Shown: positions 50,468 to 59,937 of the stretch, piece after piece
Layout: the number at the start of each line of letters is the position of its first letter
How positions within the stretch are numbered: the first letter of the stretch is position 1
Notes under the pieces: model-generated
Told to the model about the DNA's origin: nothing
Database searches by the model: none
Seen by the model: only the letters and a program-made list of their open reading frames with translations
Assembly (NCBI RefSeq): GCF_003051055.1
Contig: NZ_QAON01000006.1
Location: 145,369 to 209,368 of the forward strand
Source: Agitococcus lubricus
GTDB lineage: Bacteria; Pseudomonadota; Gammaproteobacteria; Pseudomonadales; Moraxellaceae
Length of the DNA stretch: 64,000 nt
Direction: 5' to 3'
Translations under genes and position numbers: made by a program

Positions 50468-51391
50468 CTAAACTTTGTTAAAACTAATCAATAGTCCATC
50501 AAATAACTGGCAGGCCGTTGTTAATAATTGATCATCGTCTTGAATAGATTCTCTTAAGCCAGCGAGTACTTTTTCTATCCCTTCGGCTTCGGGAGGCTGT
50601 ACCCCTCCAACATCTAAAAAATGTACCAATTGTGCTAAACGCTGTAATGCGGGGGTTTCTAAACTAAAACTGGCCAATAAAGTCTCAAAAGTCACTTTAT
50701 GACCAACGTGGGAAAAATATGCGCCATCAAAATCAAAACCAATAGCATCGGCTGGACAATCATTTAGGGAAGCTAACCATAAAAAACTCGCATTGGTGTC
50801 AATAAAACGACAAATCAGCCATGCACTGGCTAGACGATCAACCCAAGGACGCGCACGAGTTGCCCATATCTTCTGATTAAAATCACTTCTTAATAACGGA
50901 GCAATTGTGTTCGACAGTGCTTGCGGCTCATCAGGGGAACTCGCTTTTGCAACAGCTTGTTCTAAATCTTGTAAGACTGAGGCAACTTGGTTTTGTGCCT
51001 CTGTAGGAAAAAAATCAATAGCGACTAATTGGCTAAAATTCTTACGCAATTTACGTGTTTGTTTTAAAACATCTACGTTAAATTGAGTTAATAACTGTGT
51101 TTGTAGGGAGGTAATTTCTTTTAGTAAGGTTTGCCATTCCTCTGTACGATCAAATAAGGCTGCGAATAGTTCAATATCTCCGCTTGTTGGTAATACATAG
51201 GCAATACCATCATGGTCACGAACATCTTTTGCTATCGCCTGTAATGCTATATCAGCTTGTTGCGAGGCAGGCAAAAGATAAGCACCATCACGCAATACGG
51301 CTGCTCCCTCCGTTTTTAAGGCACGCCATGCACGCATACGAGCCGTTGCACTGGCTGTAGACAAAGATAAAACAAGCAATATCCAATTCAT
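50468..51391 (-). CDS. chrB: Chromate resistance protein ChrB
   Basis: A 307-residue ChrB. The start MNWILLVLSLSTASATARMR at the ATG 51391, with GGTGG upstream, matches homologues. The C-terminal domain has ATRARPWVDRLASAWLICRFID, AIGFDFDGAYFSHVGHKVTFETLL and a rhodanese-less ChrB core. In Ochrobactrum-type systems ChrB senses chromate and controls chrA. An imperfect inverted repeat around 51403-51453 may be its operator. It is the first gene of the chrBA operon. Confidence 0.9.
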   Translation of the reverse strand: MNWILLVLSLSTASATARMRAWRALKTEGAAVLRDGAYLLPASQQADIALQAIAKDVRDHDGIAYVLPTSGDIELFAALFDRTEEWQTLLKEITSLQTQLLTQFNVDVLKQTRKLRKNFSQLVAIDFFPTEAQNQVASVLQDLEQAVAKASSPDEPQALSNTIAPLLRSDFNQKIWATRARPWVDRLASAWLICRFIDTNASFLWLASLNDCPADAIGFDFDGAYFSHVGHKVTFETLLASFSLETPALQRLAQLVHFLDVGGVQPPEAEGIEKVLAGLRESIQDDDQLLTTACQLFDGLLISFNKV

Positions 51392-51490
51392 AATAACCAC
51401 CAATTTTATTTGTAGTTAATATTACATATTTGTTGTTATATCTACAATAAAAATCAAATATACGAAAATGTTTGATAATGTTTTTCTAAA

Positions 51491-51519
51491 AAGAAACGGC
51501 TCGTATAGAGCCGTTTCTT
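51491..51519 (-). terminator. Terminator of the czc operon
   Basis: A perfect 12-bp stem (AAGAAACGGCTC / GAGCCGTTTCTT) with loop GTATA. On the minus strand it is followed by TTTTTAGAAAAA, giving a U-run. It lies 23 bp past the czcA stop and upstream of chrB, so chrBA has its own promoter. Confidence 0.88.
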
Positions 51520-51541
51520 GAGATAGAACAATTTTTAGAAG

Positions 51542-54500
51542 CTATATATCCTCGGCGTGTTTTGTATTGTTGATTTCCTCTCGTTGCGATTGACCAATCT
51601 CACCAAAACGTAAATACAAAGCTGGCACAACAAACATATTTAATGCAGTTGATGACAATAAGCCAAATAAAATAACTACTGCCATTGGTGCTTGTATTTC
51701 ACTACCAGGTTGACCTGCGGCCAACGCTAACGGCACTAATGCCAAGCCAGCCGCTAAAGCAGTCATCAGAATAGGAATTAATCGCTCTTTTGCGCCTCGC
51801 AATACAGCTTCACGCGGACTAGACACTCCTTCTTCTAGATGTAAATGACGGATATGAGAAATCAACATCACGCCATTACGTGTTGCAATACCAAACAAGG
51901 TAATAAATCCGATCAATGTTGCAACTGACAATAACCCACCAACAAGATACATACCAATGACACCCCCAATCAAAGCTAATGGTAAATTTAACATCACCAC
52001 CAAAGCATCACGGCTTGAGCGAAAGGCAAGGTATAATAATAAGAATATACCTGCCATAACCACCACACTCATGATTAATAAGGTGCGTGTTGCTTCATTA
52101 GCACTTTCAAACTGGCCACCAAACTCAACATAATAGCCTGTAGGAAATTTAACTTGTTGTGTCACTTGTTGACGAATATCTTCTACGACACTAGATAAAT
52201 CACGGCCAGCCACGTTCGCCATGACCACTAATTTACGCTGAACATTTTCACGACTAATTAAATTCGGGCCAACATCGCGTCTAATTTCTGCTAAGGCAGA
52301 TAATGGCACTTGCGCGCCTTCAGGAGTTGTCATTAACGTAGATGACAAGTTTTCAAATGAGCGACGAACCTTCGGATCAAAACGCACCAAAAGATCAAAG
52401 CTGGCTTGTCCTTCTAAAATCTTAGAAACTTCTGTGCCTGCAAAAGCCGTTTGCACAGCCTCCATGACTTCTTCAACAGAAAGCCCATATTGTGCAATCA
52501 TGTCTCGTTTAAGTTTAATCATCACAAAAGGAATATCAGCTTGTTGCTCTAAGCTAACATCGACTGCTCCTGATGTGGTACTGGCAATGGTTTTGATCTG
52601 CTCACCTAATTGACGTAGTTGCACAAGGTCAGCTCCAAATAACTTAATGGCGATATTGGCACGAGTACCTGAAAGCATATGGTCAATACGATGTGAGATT
52701 GGTTGACCTATCACCACACTCATACCTGCCAAAGATGAAAAATCTTCACGTAAGGCTTGTAATAACGCCTCTTTGCTACGCGCTTTCATCACTAAGCTGG
52801 TTTCAATTTCGGAGGCATAAATTTCTTGTGCATGTGGGTCGGCAGGCGCACGACCTGTTCGACGAGCAGTTGCTACCACTTCGGGTTGTGCCAATAAAAT
52901 AGCTTCAACGCGTTTTGCCATGCGGTCAGATTCTTCTAAAGACGTACCTGGTAACGTTGTGACATTGACCGTTAAACTGCCCTCATTAAAATCAGGCAAA
53001 AAAGCACGACCTGCATTGATTAACGCAATCACTGCTATCAATAACATTGTTAAAGACACGATGGAGATAGCTCGCCAATAATTAATGATTGCTGATAAGA
53101 CCGTGACATAAACGGCTTGTAATTGCATTAATAATTGGGGTTCACGATGCGAGAGATGGGCATTATCTGCTAAGAAGCGTACTGCTAATACAGGCGTTAG
53201 TGTAATGGCCACTAATAAAGAAGCTGCTAATGCAATGACATAAGCAAAACCAAGGGGTGCTAATAAACGACCTTCAACACCTGATAATAAAAACACAGGT
53301 AAAAATACCAACATGATAATCAGTGTTGCAAACACAATCGAACCTTGTATTTCTCGCGTTGCCTCAAATACCACATGAATAACCGATGACTGTTGGCTTG
53401 GACTGATTAATGCGTTTTGCCGTAAGCGACGCATAATGTTTTCAACCACAATAATCGCATCATCAACCAATGCACCAAGCGCAATCGCCAACCCTCCTAA
53501 TGTCATGGTATTTAGCGTTGCCCCTAATCCATATAAAATCAGCACAGCCACCATTAAAGAAAAAGGCAGTGCGACTAAAGTGACAAAGGTTGCTCGCCAA
53601 GAGAGTAAAAAAGCAAAGACAATAGCAACGACCAAAATCACACCGTCTCGTAGGGCTAACAACAAATTATCTAAAGCTCGCTCAATAAAATCGGCCTGTC
53701 TAAAAATATGAGATTCAATTTTCATATCTTTGGGCAAGGACTGTTGAATGCTGATAAAGGCTTCATCTAGGCGTTGAGTTAAGGCTAAGGTATTCACCGC
53801 AGGCTGTTTTTGAATGGCAAAAATTACTGCTGATTTAGCATTATAAGCACCTGTTCCACGGGTAATGCCTACTCCTATTTCCACTGTTCCCAAATCACCA
53901 ATCAAAACGGCCAGACCATTTTTACGCACGACCACCGTTTTAGCGACATCTTCTAGGGTTTGCACTCGTCCCAAACCTTGAATCAAATATTCACGACCAG
54001 ACTCTTGATAAAATCCTGCGGCAGTATTGTGATTACTTCGTTTTAAGGCTTCGACGACTTGATTAACGCTAATGTTATACGTTGCTAATCGCTCTGGATT
54101 GAGTGTTACTTGATATTGTTTTTCATCTCCACCAATGGTTAACACTTCTGCAACCCCAGAAACGGCTAATAACCGTCGCCGTACTACCCAATCAGCAGTC
54201 GTTTTTAGCTCTGCCCCTGTTGCCGTGGGTGAGGTTAAGGCAATAAACATAATTTCGCCCATCACCGAAGCGGCAGGTGCCATTTGTGGTGTAGGAATAT
54301 CGGTAGGTAAGCTCGCTTGTGCTAATTGCAATTTTTCAGCGACAACTTGTCTTGCCTCTCGAATATCGACTCCCCAAGCAAATTCAACAGTAATGACGGA
54401 TAAGCCAATCGTTGAATTGGAGCGTACCCGACGCACATTGGGCGCACCATTTAATGTCGCTTCTATGGGAAAGGTAATTAAATTTTCGACCTCTGTGGGT

Positions 54501-54673
54501 GATAAGCCATGAGCTTCTGTGACCACCGTAACAGAGGGTGCGGTTAAATCAGGAAAGACATCGACAGGCATTCGTGTCGTTTGCCAGCCTCCCCAAAACA
54601 TTAATAATAGGGCAACAATAAAGACAAACAGCCGATTTTGTAATGACCAGCGAATGAGAAAATCAATCATCAT
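51542..54673 (-). CDS. czcA: Heavy-metal efflux RND permease, CzcA family
   Basis: A 1043-residue inner-membrane RND pump with twelve helices and two large periplasmic loops. Motifs: FPDLTAPSVTVVTEAHGLSP at the N-terminus; the TM4 region GGLAIALGALVDDAIIVVEN; and the second-half TM10 segment MYLVGGLLSVATLIGFITLFGIATRNGVMLI. It exports divalent metal ions with CzcB and CzcC. Of the classical CzcA TM4 carboxylates the second Asp and the Glu are present, but the first Asp (D402 of Cupriavidus CzcA) is replaced by Ala, so the ion range may differ. It begins 7 bp after czcB. Confidence 0.93.
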   Translation of the reverse strand: MMIDFLIRWSLQNRLFVFIVALLLMFWGGWQTTRMPVDVFPDLTAPSVTVVTEAHGLSPTEVENLITFPIEATLNGAPNVRRVRSNSTIGLSVITVEFAWGVDIREARQVVAEKLQLAQASLPTDIPTPQMAPAASVMGEIMFIALTSPTATGAELKTTADWVVRRRLLAVSGVAEVLTIGGDEKQYQVTLNPERLATYNISVNQVVEALKRSNHNTAAGFYQESGREYLIQGLGRVQTLEDVAKTVVVRKNGLAVLIGDLGTVEIGVGITRGTGAYNAKSAVIFAIQKQPAVNTLALTQRLDEAFISIQQSLPKDMKIESHIFRQADFIERALDNLLLALRDGVILVVAIVFAFLLSWRATFVTLVALPFSLMVAVLILYGLGATLNTMTLGGLAIALGALVDDAIIVVENIMRRLRQNALISPSQQSSVIHVVFEATREIQGSIVFATLIIMLVFLPVFLLSGVEGRLLAPLGFAYVIALAASLLVAITLTPVLAVRFLADNAHLSHREPQLLMQLQAVYVTVLSAIINYWRAISIVSLTMLLIAVIALINAGRAFLPDFNEGSLTVNVTTLPGTSLEESDRMAKRVEAILLAQPEVVATARRTGRAPADPHAQEIYASEIETSLVMKARSKEALLQALREDFSSLAGMSVVIGQPISHRIDHMLSGTRANIAIKLFGADLVQLRQLGEQIKTIASTTSGAVDVSLEQQADIPFVMIKLKRDMIAQYGLSVEEVMEAVQTAFAGTEVSKILEGQASFDLLVRFDPKVRRSFENLSSTLMTTPEGAQVPLSALAEIRRDVGPNLISRENVQRKLVVMANVAGRDLSSVVEDIRQQVTQQVKFPTGYYVEFGGQFESANEATRTLLIMSVVVMAGIFLLLYLAFRSSRDALVVMLNLPLALIGGVIGMYLVGGLLSVATLIGFITLFGIATRNGVMLISHIRHLHLEEGVSSPREAVLRGAKERLIPILMTALAAGLALVPLALAAGQPGSEIQAPMAVVILFGLLSSTALNMFVVPALYLRFGEIGQSQREEINNTKHAEDI

Positions 54674-54680
54674 CTATTCC

Positions 54681-56270
54681 TCAATGTGCATGACCATGAC
54701 CCATAGCAGCAGGTGCAGTGGCTGCTAAACGAACCTGATAAGCACCACGTGTTACCACACGTTCACCTGCTATCAGCCCTTGGCTAATGCCAACCCAATC
54801 GCCATCACGAATACTTGCCTTTACTACCCTACGTTCAAATGACTCTCCCTCTTTCAAAACAAATAACACACTTTGGCCATTTTCATCACTTAATGCACTG
54901 GCTGGAACAGCAACAAGATTTTGTGCAACACCTGTATAAAGTTGGGTATTGACAGTCATGCCTAAACGTAATTGCTGCTGTGGATTGCTAAACTCTAAAA
55001 TAGCTGGGACAGTACGCGTATTAGCATCGACCAAACCGCCATAAGCGACTAAACGTGCATTTTTGCCTATTTCTAAAGCGATGGCTTGAGACAGACTATT
55101 TAAGCTAAAAAAGCCGCCTGTTAATGTTTGAATTCGACTTAACTCACTTTCAGGAATTTTAGCTTCGAGCCAAACTTTGTCTAAATCAGCAATTTGTAGC
55201 AACGATTGCCCAGCTTCGACTGATGCACCTGCTGTGGTATTCACAGCAACCACTGTTCCCGAAATGGGTGTTTTTAACGCAATGCCGCCTTCTCCTCCTT
55301 GATAGGTGGCTAAACGCTTACGTGCTGCGGTTAAATTTGCTTGTGCTAAACGCTCTTGTTGTCGTGCCTCTATCACTCTTTTTTCTGCAACTGCTTCAAG
55401 GGTCAATAAAGACTCTAAACGTTTACGCTCATAACTGGCTTGGTCTAAGGTAATACTCGCTTGTTCAATAGCCAGTGATAAGGCTGCAAGATCTGCATCT
55501 CCGCCTAAACGCGGTGATAAATACGCTAGTGTTTGACCAGCAAGCACTTTTTGTCCTAAATGTGGAAAATCATTTGTCGCGGATTTGATAATACCCGTAC
55601 TGATGGCTGTCACTATTGCTTGTCCTGCTGCACGCGGTTTAATAACCCCGATAGCAGAAACAGAATCTCGCATTGCACGTGTGACTGCTGGTGCAGTCGC
55701 AAAATCTATTTTCCATTGCTGCTCTTTGGTAAACGCAATCAATCCTGATTCTTCTTCTGCAACCGCCTGATGTTCAGTCGCTGTTTTAGCATCTGGATAA
55801 ACCTCAACTTCGCCTAAATCATGGACACTTTGTTGAGTACCGTCTGTTAAAATCAATTGCAAACGCCGTTTGCCGATATATTGCGGCTTCATGACGGGTC
55901 TAAAAATGCCTGCTGTTTGGCTCACTGTTGCGACAACACGCTCTTCTGGATGGCCACCGCCTGTTAAGCTGACCAACAACTGACCTTGATTAACCGCACT
56001 AAAATCTTTTAGCCATGTCAAATGAGCAGCAAATGCTGACTCTGTGTTAAGTATTAAGGGGGGATACTCGACAAATAATTCTGCCTCTGTCGTGTAATGG
56101 GTCACACTAATCCCTCCGCCGTGACCGTGACCATGTTCTTGATGTCCTTCCTCATGAGATGGATGCTCATGCTCCCCGTCTTCATGGGAGTGTTCTTTTT
56201 TGCTACACGCTGTTAATGATAGAGCAGAGGCTAAAGTGCTAATGAGCAATAATCTATTTAAGTTTTTCAT
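54681..56270 (-). CDS. czcB: Heavy-metal efflux membrane fusion protein, CzcB family
   Basis: A 529-residue periplasmic adaptor. The signal LLLISTLASALSLTAC gives a lipoprotein anchor. It is followed by a His/Glu-rich metal-binding segment (EHSHEDGEHEHPSHEEGHQE and HGHGHGGG, residues about 26-55), then a long coiled-coil hairpin (about 260-340) and the barrel domains. Its last residues are MGHGHAH, again His-rich. It links czcA to czcC across the periplasm. The ATG overlaps the czcC stop by four bases (ATGA), indicating translational coupling. Confidence 0.93.
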   Translation of the reverse strand: MKNLNRLLLISTLASALSLTACSKKEHSHEDGEHEHPSHEEGHQEHGHGHGGGISVTHYTTEAELFVEYPPLILNTESAFAAHLTWLKDFSAVNQGQLLVSLTGGGHPEERVVATVSQTAGIFRPVMKPQYIGKRRLQLILTDGTQQSVHDLGEVEVYPDAKTATEHQAVAEEESGLIAFTKEQQWKIDFATAPAVTRAMRDSVSAIGVIKPRAAGQAIVTAISTGIIKSATNDFPHLGQKVLAGQTLAYLSPRLGGDADLAALSLAIEQASITLDQASYERKRLESLLTLEAVAEKRVIEARQQERLAQANLTAARKRLATYQGGEGGIALKTPISGTVVAVNTTAGASVEAGQSLLQIADLDKVWLEAKIPESELSRIQTLTGGFFSLNSLSQAIALEIGKNARLVAYGGLVDANTRTVPAILEFSNPQQQLRLGMTVNTQLYTGVAQNLVAVPASALSDENGQSVLFVLKEGESFERRVVKASIRDGDWVGISQGLIAGERVVTRGAYQVRLAATAPAAMGHGHAH

Positions 56271-57538
56271 AGTGTGACTCCCACCAAACTATCTAAGGTG
56301 ACACGGGCTAAACTGGCTTGATATTCAAGGGTAATAATGCTTTGTACGGTGCTTAATTCACCACGATACGCATCTAATAATTCCAATACACCTACTTCAC
56401 CCGCCTGATAGGCTGCCTGTGCAATCGTAGATAATCGTTCTGCATTTCCCATTGCGTTTTCACGTAGTGCAATGGCTGCTTTTGCTAAATGCTCTAACTG
56501 CTGCCATTGCCCTATCAATACGCTATTAGCCTGCTGATAACGCAAATCTCGTTTTGCACGCAAACTGTCTGCCTCTGATAAAAACTTCAACTGACGTGTC
56601 TTTGCTTGATTAAATACGGGTAACGGCATAGCCAGTGATAAGCTAATACCATCACTTGAACCTGTTGGGGTGCTGATTCTTTTTTGTCCTATTCCTAAGC
56701 TAATATCAGGAATTTTATTTAAACCTGCGGCTTCAGCCTGATGCGATAAGGCATTAATTTGTGCATCCATTGCGGCTAAATCAGACCTGTTATTCAGCTT
56801 TTGTTGTAGCTCTTTTAAATCGGGTAAACTTAATGGCAATAAATGGCCTGTTACGGTCAACTCATTAGCTGTTTGAGCAAACGTCAAACCTGCTAAACGA
56901 TGCTGTAACAAGACAATCTCCGCTTGTATTTGTGCAGATTGTGTTGATGCCGTTAACAGTTCTTGCTGTAAGCGTCGCGAGTCATAACCTGATACCTCAC
57001 CTGCTTTGACTAATTTCTGTATGGTTTGCTGTGCTTGATTAAGACGTATTTGCCACTTTTGATAAATTTCTTGTAGTTGCTGTTGATAAAGCAACTCTAA
57101 AAAAACTTGGCGGACTTCTAAAATAATGGCCTGACGTTGATCTTGTTGTAATGCTTTGACTGACATCAGGTGTTGTTGTGCGGCTTTTTTTTCTAAACGT
57201 CGATGACCTGAAATATCAAAAGTTTGTTCGATTTGATAAGTCAACTCAGTATTACGTCCCTCATCTCCACTAACTTGAGTTCGCTCAATCGACACCATTG
57301 GATTAGGCCACAAACTCACTTCATTCACGGTTTGTTGTGCTGCTTCAATATCTGATTTTTCTGCTATTGCTATCATCGGACGTGATAATGCCTGTTTAAT
57401 GGCTTCTTGCTCAGTAATAAGTTCGGCTTGTACAGGGCTAATCTGCAAACAGATATATCCAATGACTGTCGACAATGCTTTAGGCAAGCCATGTCGACTA
57501 GACGCTTTTTGTGCGCCTGTTAAAAAGAATCCCGTCAT
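56267..57538 (-). CDS. czcC: Heavy-metal efflux outer membrane channel, CzcC family
   Basis: A 423-residue TolC-like outer-membrane factor. The long helical repeats are visible: ELTYQIEQTFDISGHRRLEKKAAQQ in one half and ISLSLAMPLPVFNQAKTRQLKFLSEADSL in the second. It is the exit duct of the CzcCBA efflux machine. The ATG at 57538 has AGGAG seven bases upstream. It overlaps czcB by four bases and follows czcI by about 70 bp in the same operon. Confidence 0.92.
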   Translation of the reverse strand: MTGFFLTGAQKASSRHGLPKALSTVIGYICLQISPVQAELITEQEAIKQALSRPMIAIAEKSDIEAAQQTVNEVSLWPNPMVSIERTQVSGDEGRNTELTYQIEQTFDISGHRRLEKKAAQQHLMSVKALQQDQRQAIILEVRQVFLELLYQQQLQEIYQKWQIRLNQAQQTIQKLVKAGEVSGYDSRRLQQELLTASTQSAQIQAEIVLLQHRLAGLTFAQTANELTVTGHLLPLSLPDLKELQQKLNNRSDLAAMDAQINALSHQAEAAGLNKIPDISLGIGQKRISTPTGSSDGISLSLAMPLPVFNQAKTRQLKFLSEADSLRAKRDLRYQQANSVLIGQWQQLEHLAKAAIALRENAMGNAERLSTIAQAAYQAGEVGVLELLDAYRGELSTVQSIITLEYQASLARVTLDSLVGVTL

Positions 57539-57605
57539 AGGGAAACTCCTATTTAAAAATAATGGCTATGCTCAGCTTAAAAGCTGAGTGTGGTTGACCA
57601 AATAC

Positions 57606-57989
57606 TTAAATAAATAGGTTTTGTGGCGGGCGAAATGGTTGCTCTGGCAATCTTAATCGTACTGACATGAGCGGTGCTGTATGGATTATCATGCCACTAC
57701 GAACAACTAAAAACTCAAAAGGAGATACCATACTCATTGGCATATGACCCAGCATATGTCCAATCATGCTATGAGCATCCTCATGTTCATGTCCGTGAAT
57801 AGAAGATAAATCTATGACATCTGCATGGTCAGGGTGATGATGATCTTGTTCAAAGAAAGAAGTTGGGGAAGAATGCGCGAGTTGTTCATGGTCAGCTACA
57901 AGCTGCCACCCAAAAGTTGGCGACAAAAAGGTCAATAACATCACTATTAAGGTGATTCGACTGGTCAGACGATAAAGGGATAAACGCAT
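57606..57989 (-). CDS. CzcI-like exported His-rich protein
   Basis: A 127-residue exported protein at the head of the operon. The signal LTSRITLIVMLLTFLSPTFG is followed by His/Asp-rich clusters (DHHHPDHADVID and SIHGHEHEDAHSMIGHM), as in CzcI/CzcE-like small periplasmic proteins that precede czcC. It likely binds divalent metal in the periplasm and may modulate induction. The family is short and variable, so the assignment rests on position, His clusters and length. Confidence 0.7.
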   Translation of the reverse strand: MRLSLYRLTSRITLIVMLLTFLSPTFGWQLVADHEQLAHSSPTSFFEQDHHHPDHADVIDLSSIHGHEHEDAHSMIGHMLGHMPMSMVSPFEFLVVRSGMIIHTAPLMSVRLRLPEQPFRPPQNLFI

Positions 57990-58379
57990 AATGGTCAGAG
58001 TCTAGCATTCATCAGAAAAAAAGCACAAGACAATTTTATAGTTTGGTTTAATAAGCACTTTTGAATATCTTACCCAATGGTTTTACGCATCATCAATCAA
58101 TCCAGTATTAAGTTAATGATATTTATATTGAACTTGTATAATCAAAGAATCTGAAAACTGCTACAGATGAGTTTGGTGCACGTTTACTCAATCTTTTTTT
58201 AGCACCAATAGCTTAGTTGCTTACTCTCATCCCAAAAAATTTCAAATACATATTACTTAACTGAGTGAATCAAACTCATTTCCTTTTATTTCCAATACCT
58301 TGCCATAGCCTAGACTGCCTTAGCGGTAGTCTAGGTCTATGGCTTTTTTATCTGTTTCATTGATAGAGGATTCATCATC
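57990..58379. promoter_or_regulatory. Divergent region between the czc operon and the plus-strand block
   Basis: In these 390 bases a plus-strand TATAAT at 58137-58142 is the only promoter-like hexamer, with a poor -35. Downstream is the strong hairpin at 58302-58349. The short open stretch around 58142-58206 ends KTATDEFGARLLNLF but is not long enough to call. No metal-sensing regulator is encoded here. Confidence 0.35.
58302..58349 (+). terminator. Strong hairpin with U-run, 30 bp before the glycine-zipper gene
   Basis: An imperfect 18-bp stem (outer arms GCCATAG / CTATGGC, inner TAGACT / AGTCTA, one bulged T) followed by six T. No coding region ends just upstream on this strand, so it is not a simple gene terminator. 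It lies in the leader of the gene at 58380. Confidence 0.85.
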
Positions 58380-58718
58380 ATGACTATGCGTTGTCCTTAT
58401 TGTTTATCTTATCAAGTAGACACCTTAAATCAGGCTAAAAAGACTGGCAGTGCTGTGGGTACTGTTGCAGGAGCGGCTAGTGGCGCATCTGCTTCATTTA
58501 ACGGAGCAAGAGTCGGTGCATCTATTGGTGCCATCGTTGGCCCTGTTGGTTCAGTGGTCGGTGGTTTTGCAGGAGCGTTATTAGGCGGTTTTCTCGGTGG
58601 AGTTGCAGGCGGTACGGCGGGCTCTAAACTCGGTGAATTTGTTGACGATAACATTTTAGATAATTACAAGTGCTTACGTTGTGGTTATACCTTTAGTCAG
58701 CCTCGTCATTCACATTAA
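58380..58718 (+). CDS. Glycine-zipper protein with split zinc ribbon
   Basis: A 112-residue protein with an unusual layout. A first zinc knuckle at the N-terminus (MTMRCPYCLSYQVDTLN) and a second at the C-terminus (YKCLRCGYTFSQPRHSH) flank about 75 residues of glycine zipper, GTVAGAASGASASFNGARVG and IGAIVGPVGSVVGGFAGALLGGFLGGVAGG, which should form a membrane helical hairpin. The two CxxC pairs would make one zinc ribbon brought together on the cytoplasmic face. The start has GAGGA. I know no function. It is the first gene of the plus-strand island block. Confidence 0.7.
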   Translation: MTMRCPYCLSYQVDTLNQAKKTGSAVGTVAGAASGASASFNGARVGASIGAIVGPVGSVVGGFAGALLGGFLGGVAGGTAGSKLGEFVDDNILDNYKCLRCGYTFSQPRHSH

Positions 58719-58888
58719 ACTTACTTTACCCCTCTTCTTCATTTTAATCGTTATCACGCTTTTTCTTTCACTGTCCTTTTCAATGTTATTTCCCTCAGCT
58801 TTATTTGTATATGTTAATGCGTCTCATTTGCTTTTAACTATACTTTATTGATGATAGTTTTTTATCTTTCATTTTCGGAGAATTTATC

Positions 58889-59854
58889 ATGTCACATTTA
58901 GTCGAATCGATGGCTTATGTCGGTACAACCCCATGGCACGGTTTAGGTAATCATTTAGAAGAACAACAGCCCCTAGAGGTTTGGGCTAAACAAGCAGGTA
59001 TGGATTGGTCTATTTTAGAAGCCCCTGTCCGTTTTATGACAGGTGATGAACAAACATCATCCATTCGTACCTTTGCCGATAATAAGGTGTTGTATCGCTC
59101 AGATACGAACACTCCCCTGTCAGTCGTCAGTCAACGTTATCAAGTGGTTCAACCGCGTGAAATTTTAGAATTTTATCGCGATTTAACCGAAGTCTCTGGC
59201 TTTGAGTTAGAAACGGCTGGGGTGTTAAAAGGCGGTCGTAAAATTTGGGCATTGGCTAAAACAGGTCAATCCATGAGCTTACGCGGTAATGATGTCACTA
59301 ATGGCTATTTGCTGTTGGCAACCGCTTGTGATGGCACTTTAGCCACAACCGCGCAATTTACCAGTATTCGGGTGGTGTGTAATAACACCTTAGCCGTGGC
59401 TTTAAATGGTCAAGGTCAAGCCGTGAAAGTTCCTCACAATACTACCTTTGATGCACAAGCCGTTAAGAAACAACTCGGTGTTTCTGTGGCTGCTTGGGAT
59501 GATTTTATGTATCGCTTAAAGACCTTAAGTGAACGTAAAGTCAAAAGTACCGAAGTCGATAAGTTTTATGCCAAAGTCTTTGGTGATGCGGCAATGAAAG
59601 GTCAAGCCAGTATGCAATCCTTTGAACGCACCATGGCAAAAGCAAAGACTTTGTTTGAGGGTCAAGGTTTAGGGGCGGAGTTATCGTCTGCTAAGGGGAC
59701 GGCATTTGGTTTATTAAATTCTGTGACTGAATTTGTTGACCATCAGCGTAAGGCACGCAGTATTGACCATCGTTTAGATTCAGCATGGTTTGGCCAAGGG
59801 GCGGTTATCAAACAACGTGCATTGGATGAGGCATTACGGTTGGTGTCGGCTTAA
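58889..59854 (+). CDS. DUF932 domain-containing plasmid/phage-like protein
   Basis: A 321-residue DUF932 protein (TIGR03299-like). Typical segments are AYVGTTPWHGLGNHLEEQQPLEVWAKQAGMDW, RYQVVQPREILEFYRDL, GGRKIWALAKTGQ and RVVCNNTLAVAL. The family is common on plasmids, phages and integrative elements next to recombination genes, and its function is not known. The start has CGGAG and ATTTATCATG. It lies 170 bp after the glycine-zipper gene, with a weak AACTAT/ATAGTT hairpin plus T-run at 58836-58863. Confidence 0.87.
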   Translation: MSHLVESMAYVGTTPWHGLGNHLEEQQPLEVWAKQAGMDWSILEAPVRFMTGDEQTSSIRTFADNKVLYRSDTNTPLSVVSQRYQVVQPREILEFYRDLTEVSGFELETAGVLKGGRKIWALAKTGQSMSLRGNDVTNGYLLLATACDGTLATTAQFTSIRVVCNNTLAVALNGQGQAVKVPHNTTFDAQAVKKQLGVSVAAWDDFMYRLKTLSERKVKSTEVDKFYAKVFGDAAMKGQASMQSFERTMAKAKTLFEGQGLGAELSSAKGTAFGLLNSVTEFVDHQRKARSIDHRLDSAWFGQGAVIKQRALDEALRLVSA

Positions 59855-59937
59855 CTTATTTGTGGGTTATTGTTGTCAGCAACAAACAAATAGTCTGCCA
59901 GTTTTATTTAATTCAACTGCCTTATTTTATGTTTCTT

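Noticed and set aside
58142..58206. Short stretch ending KTATDEFGARLLNLF before the glycine-zipper gene
   Set aside because: Only about 20 residues long after an in-frame stop; could be a gene remnant but cannot be supported.
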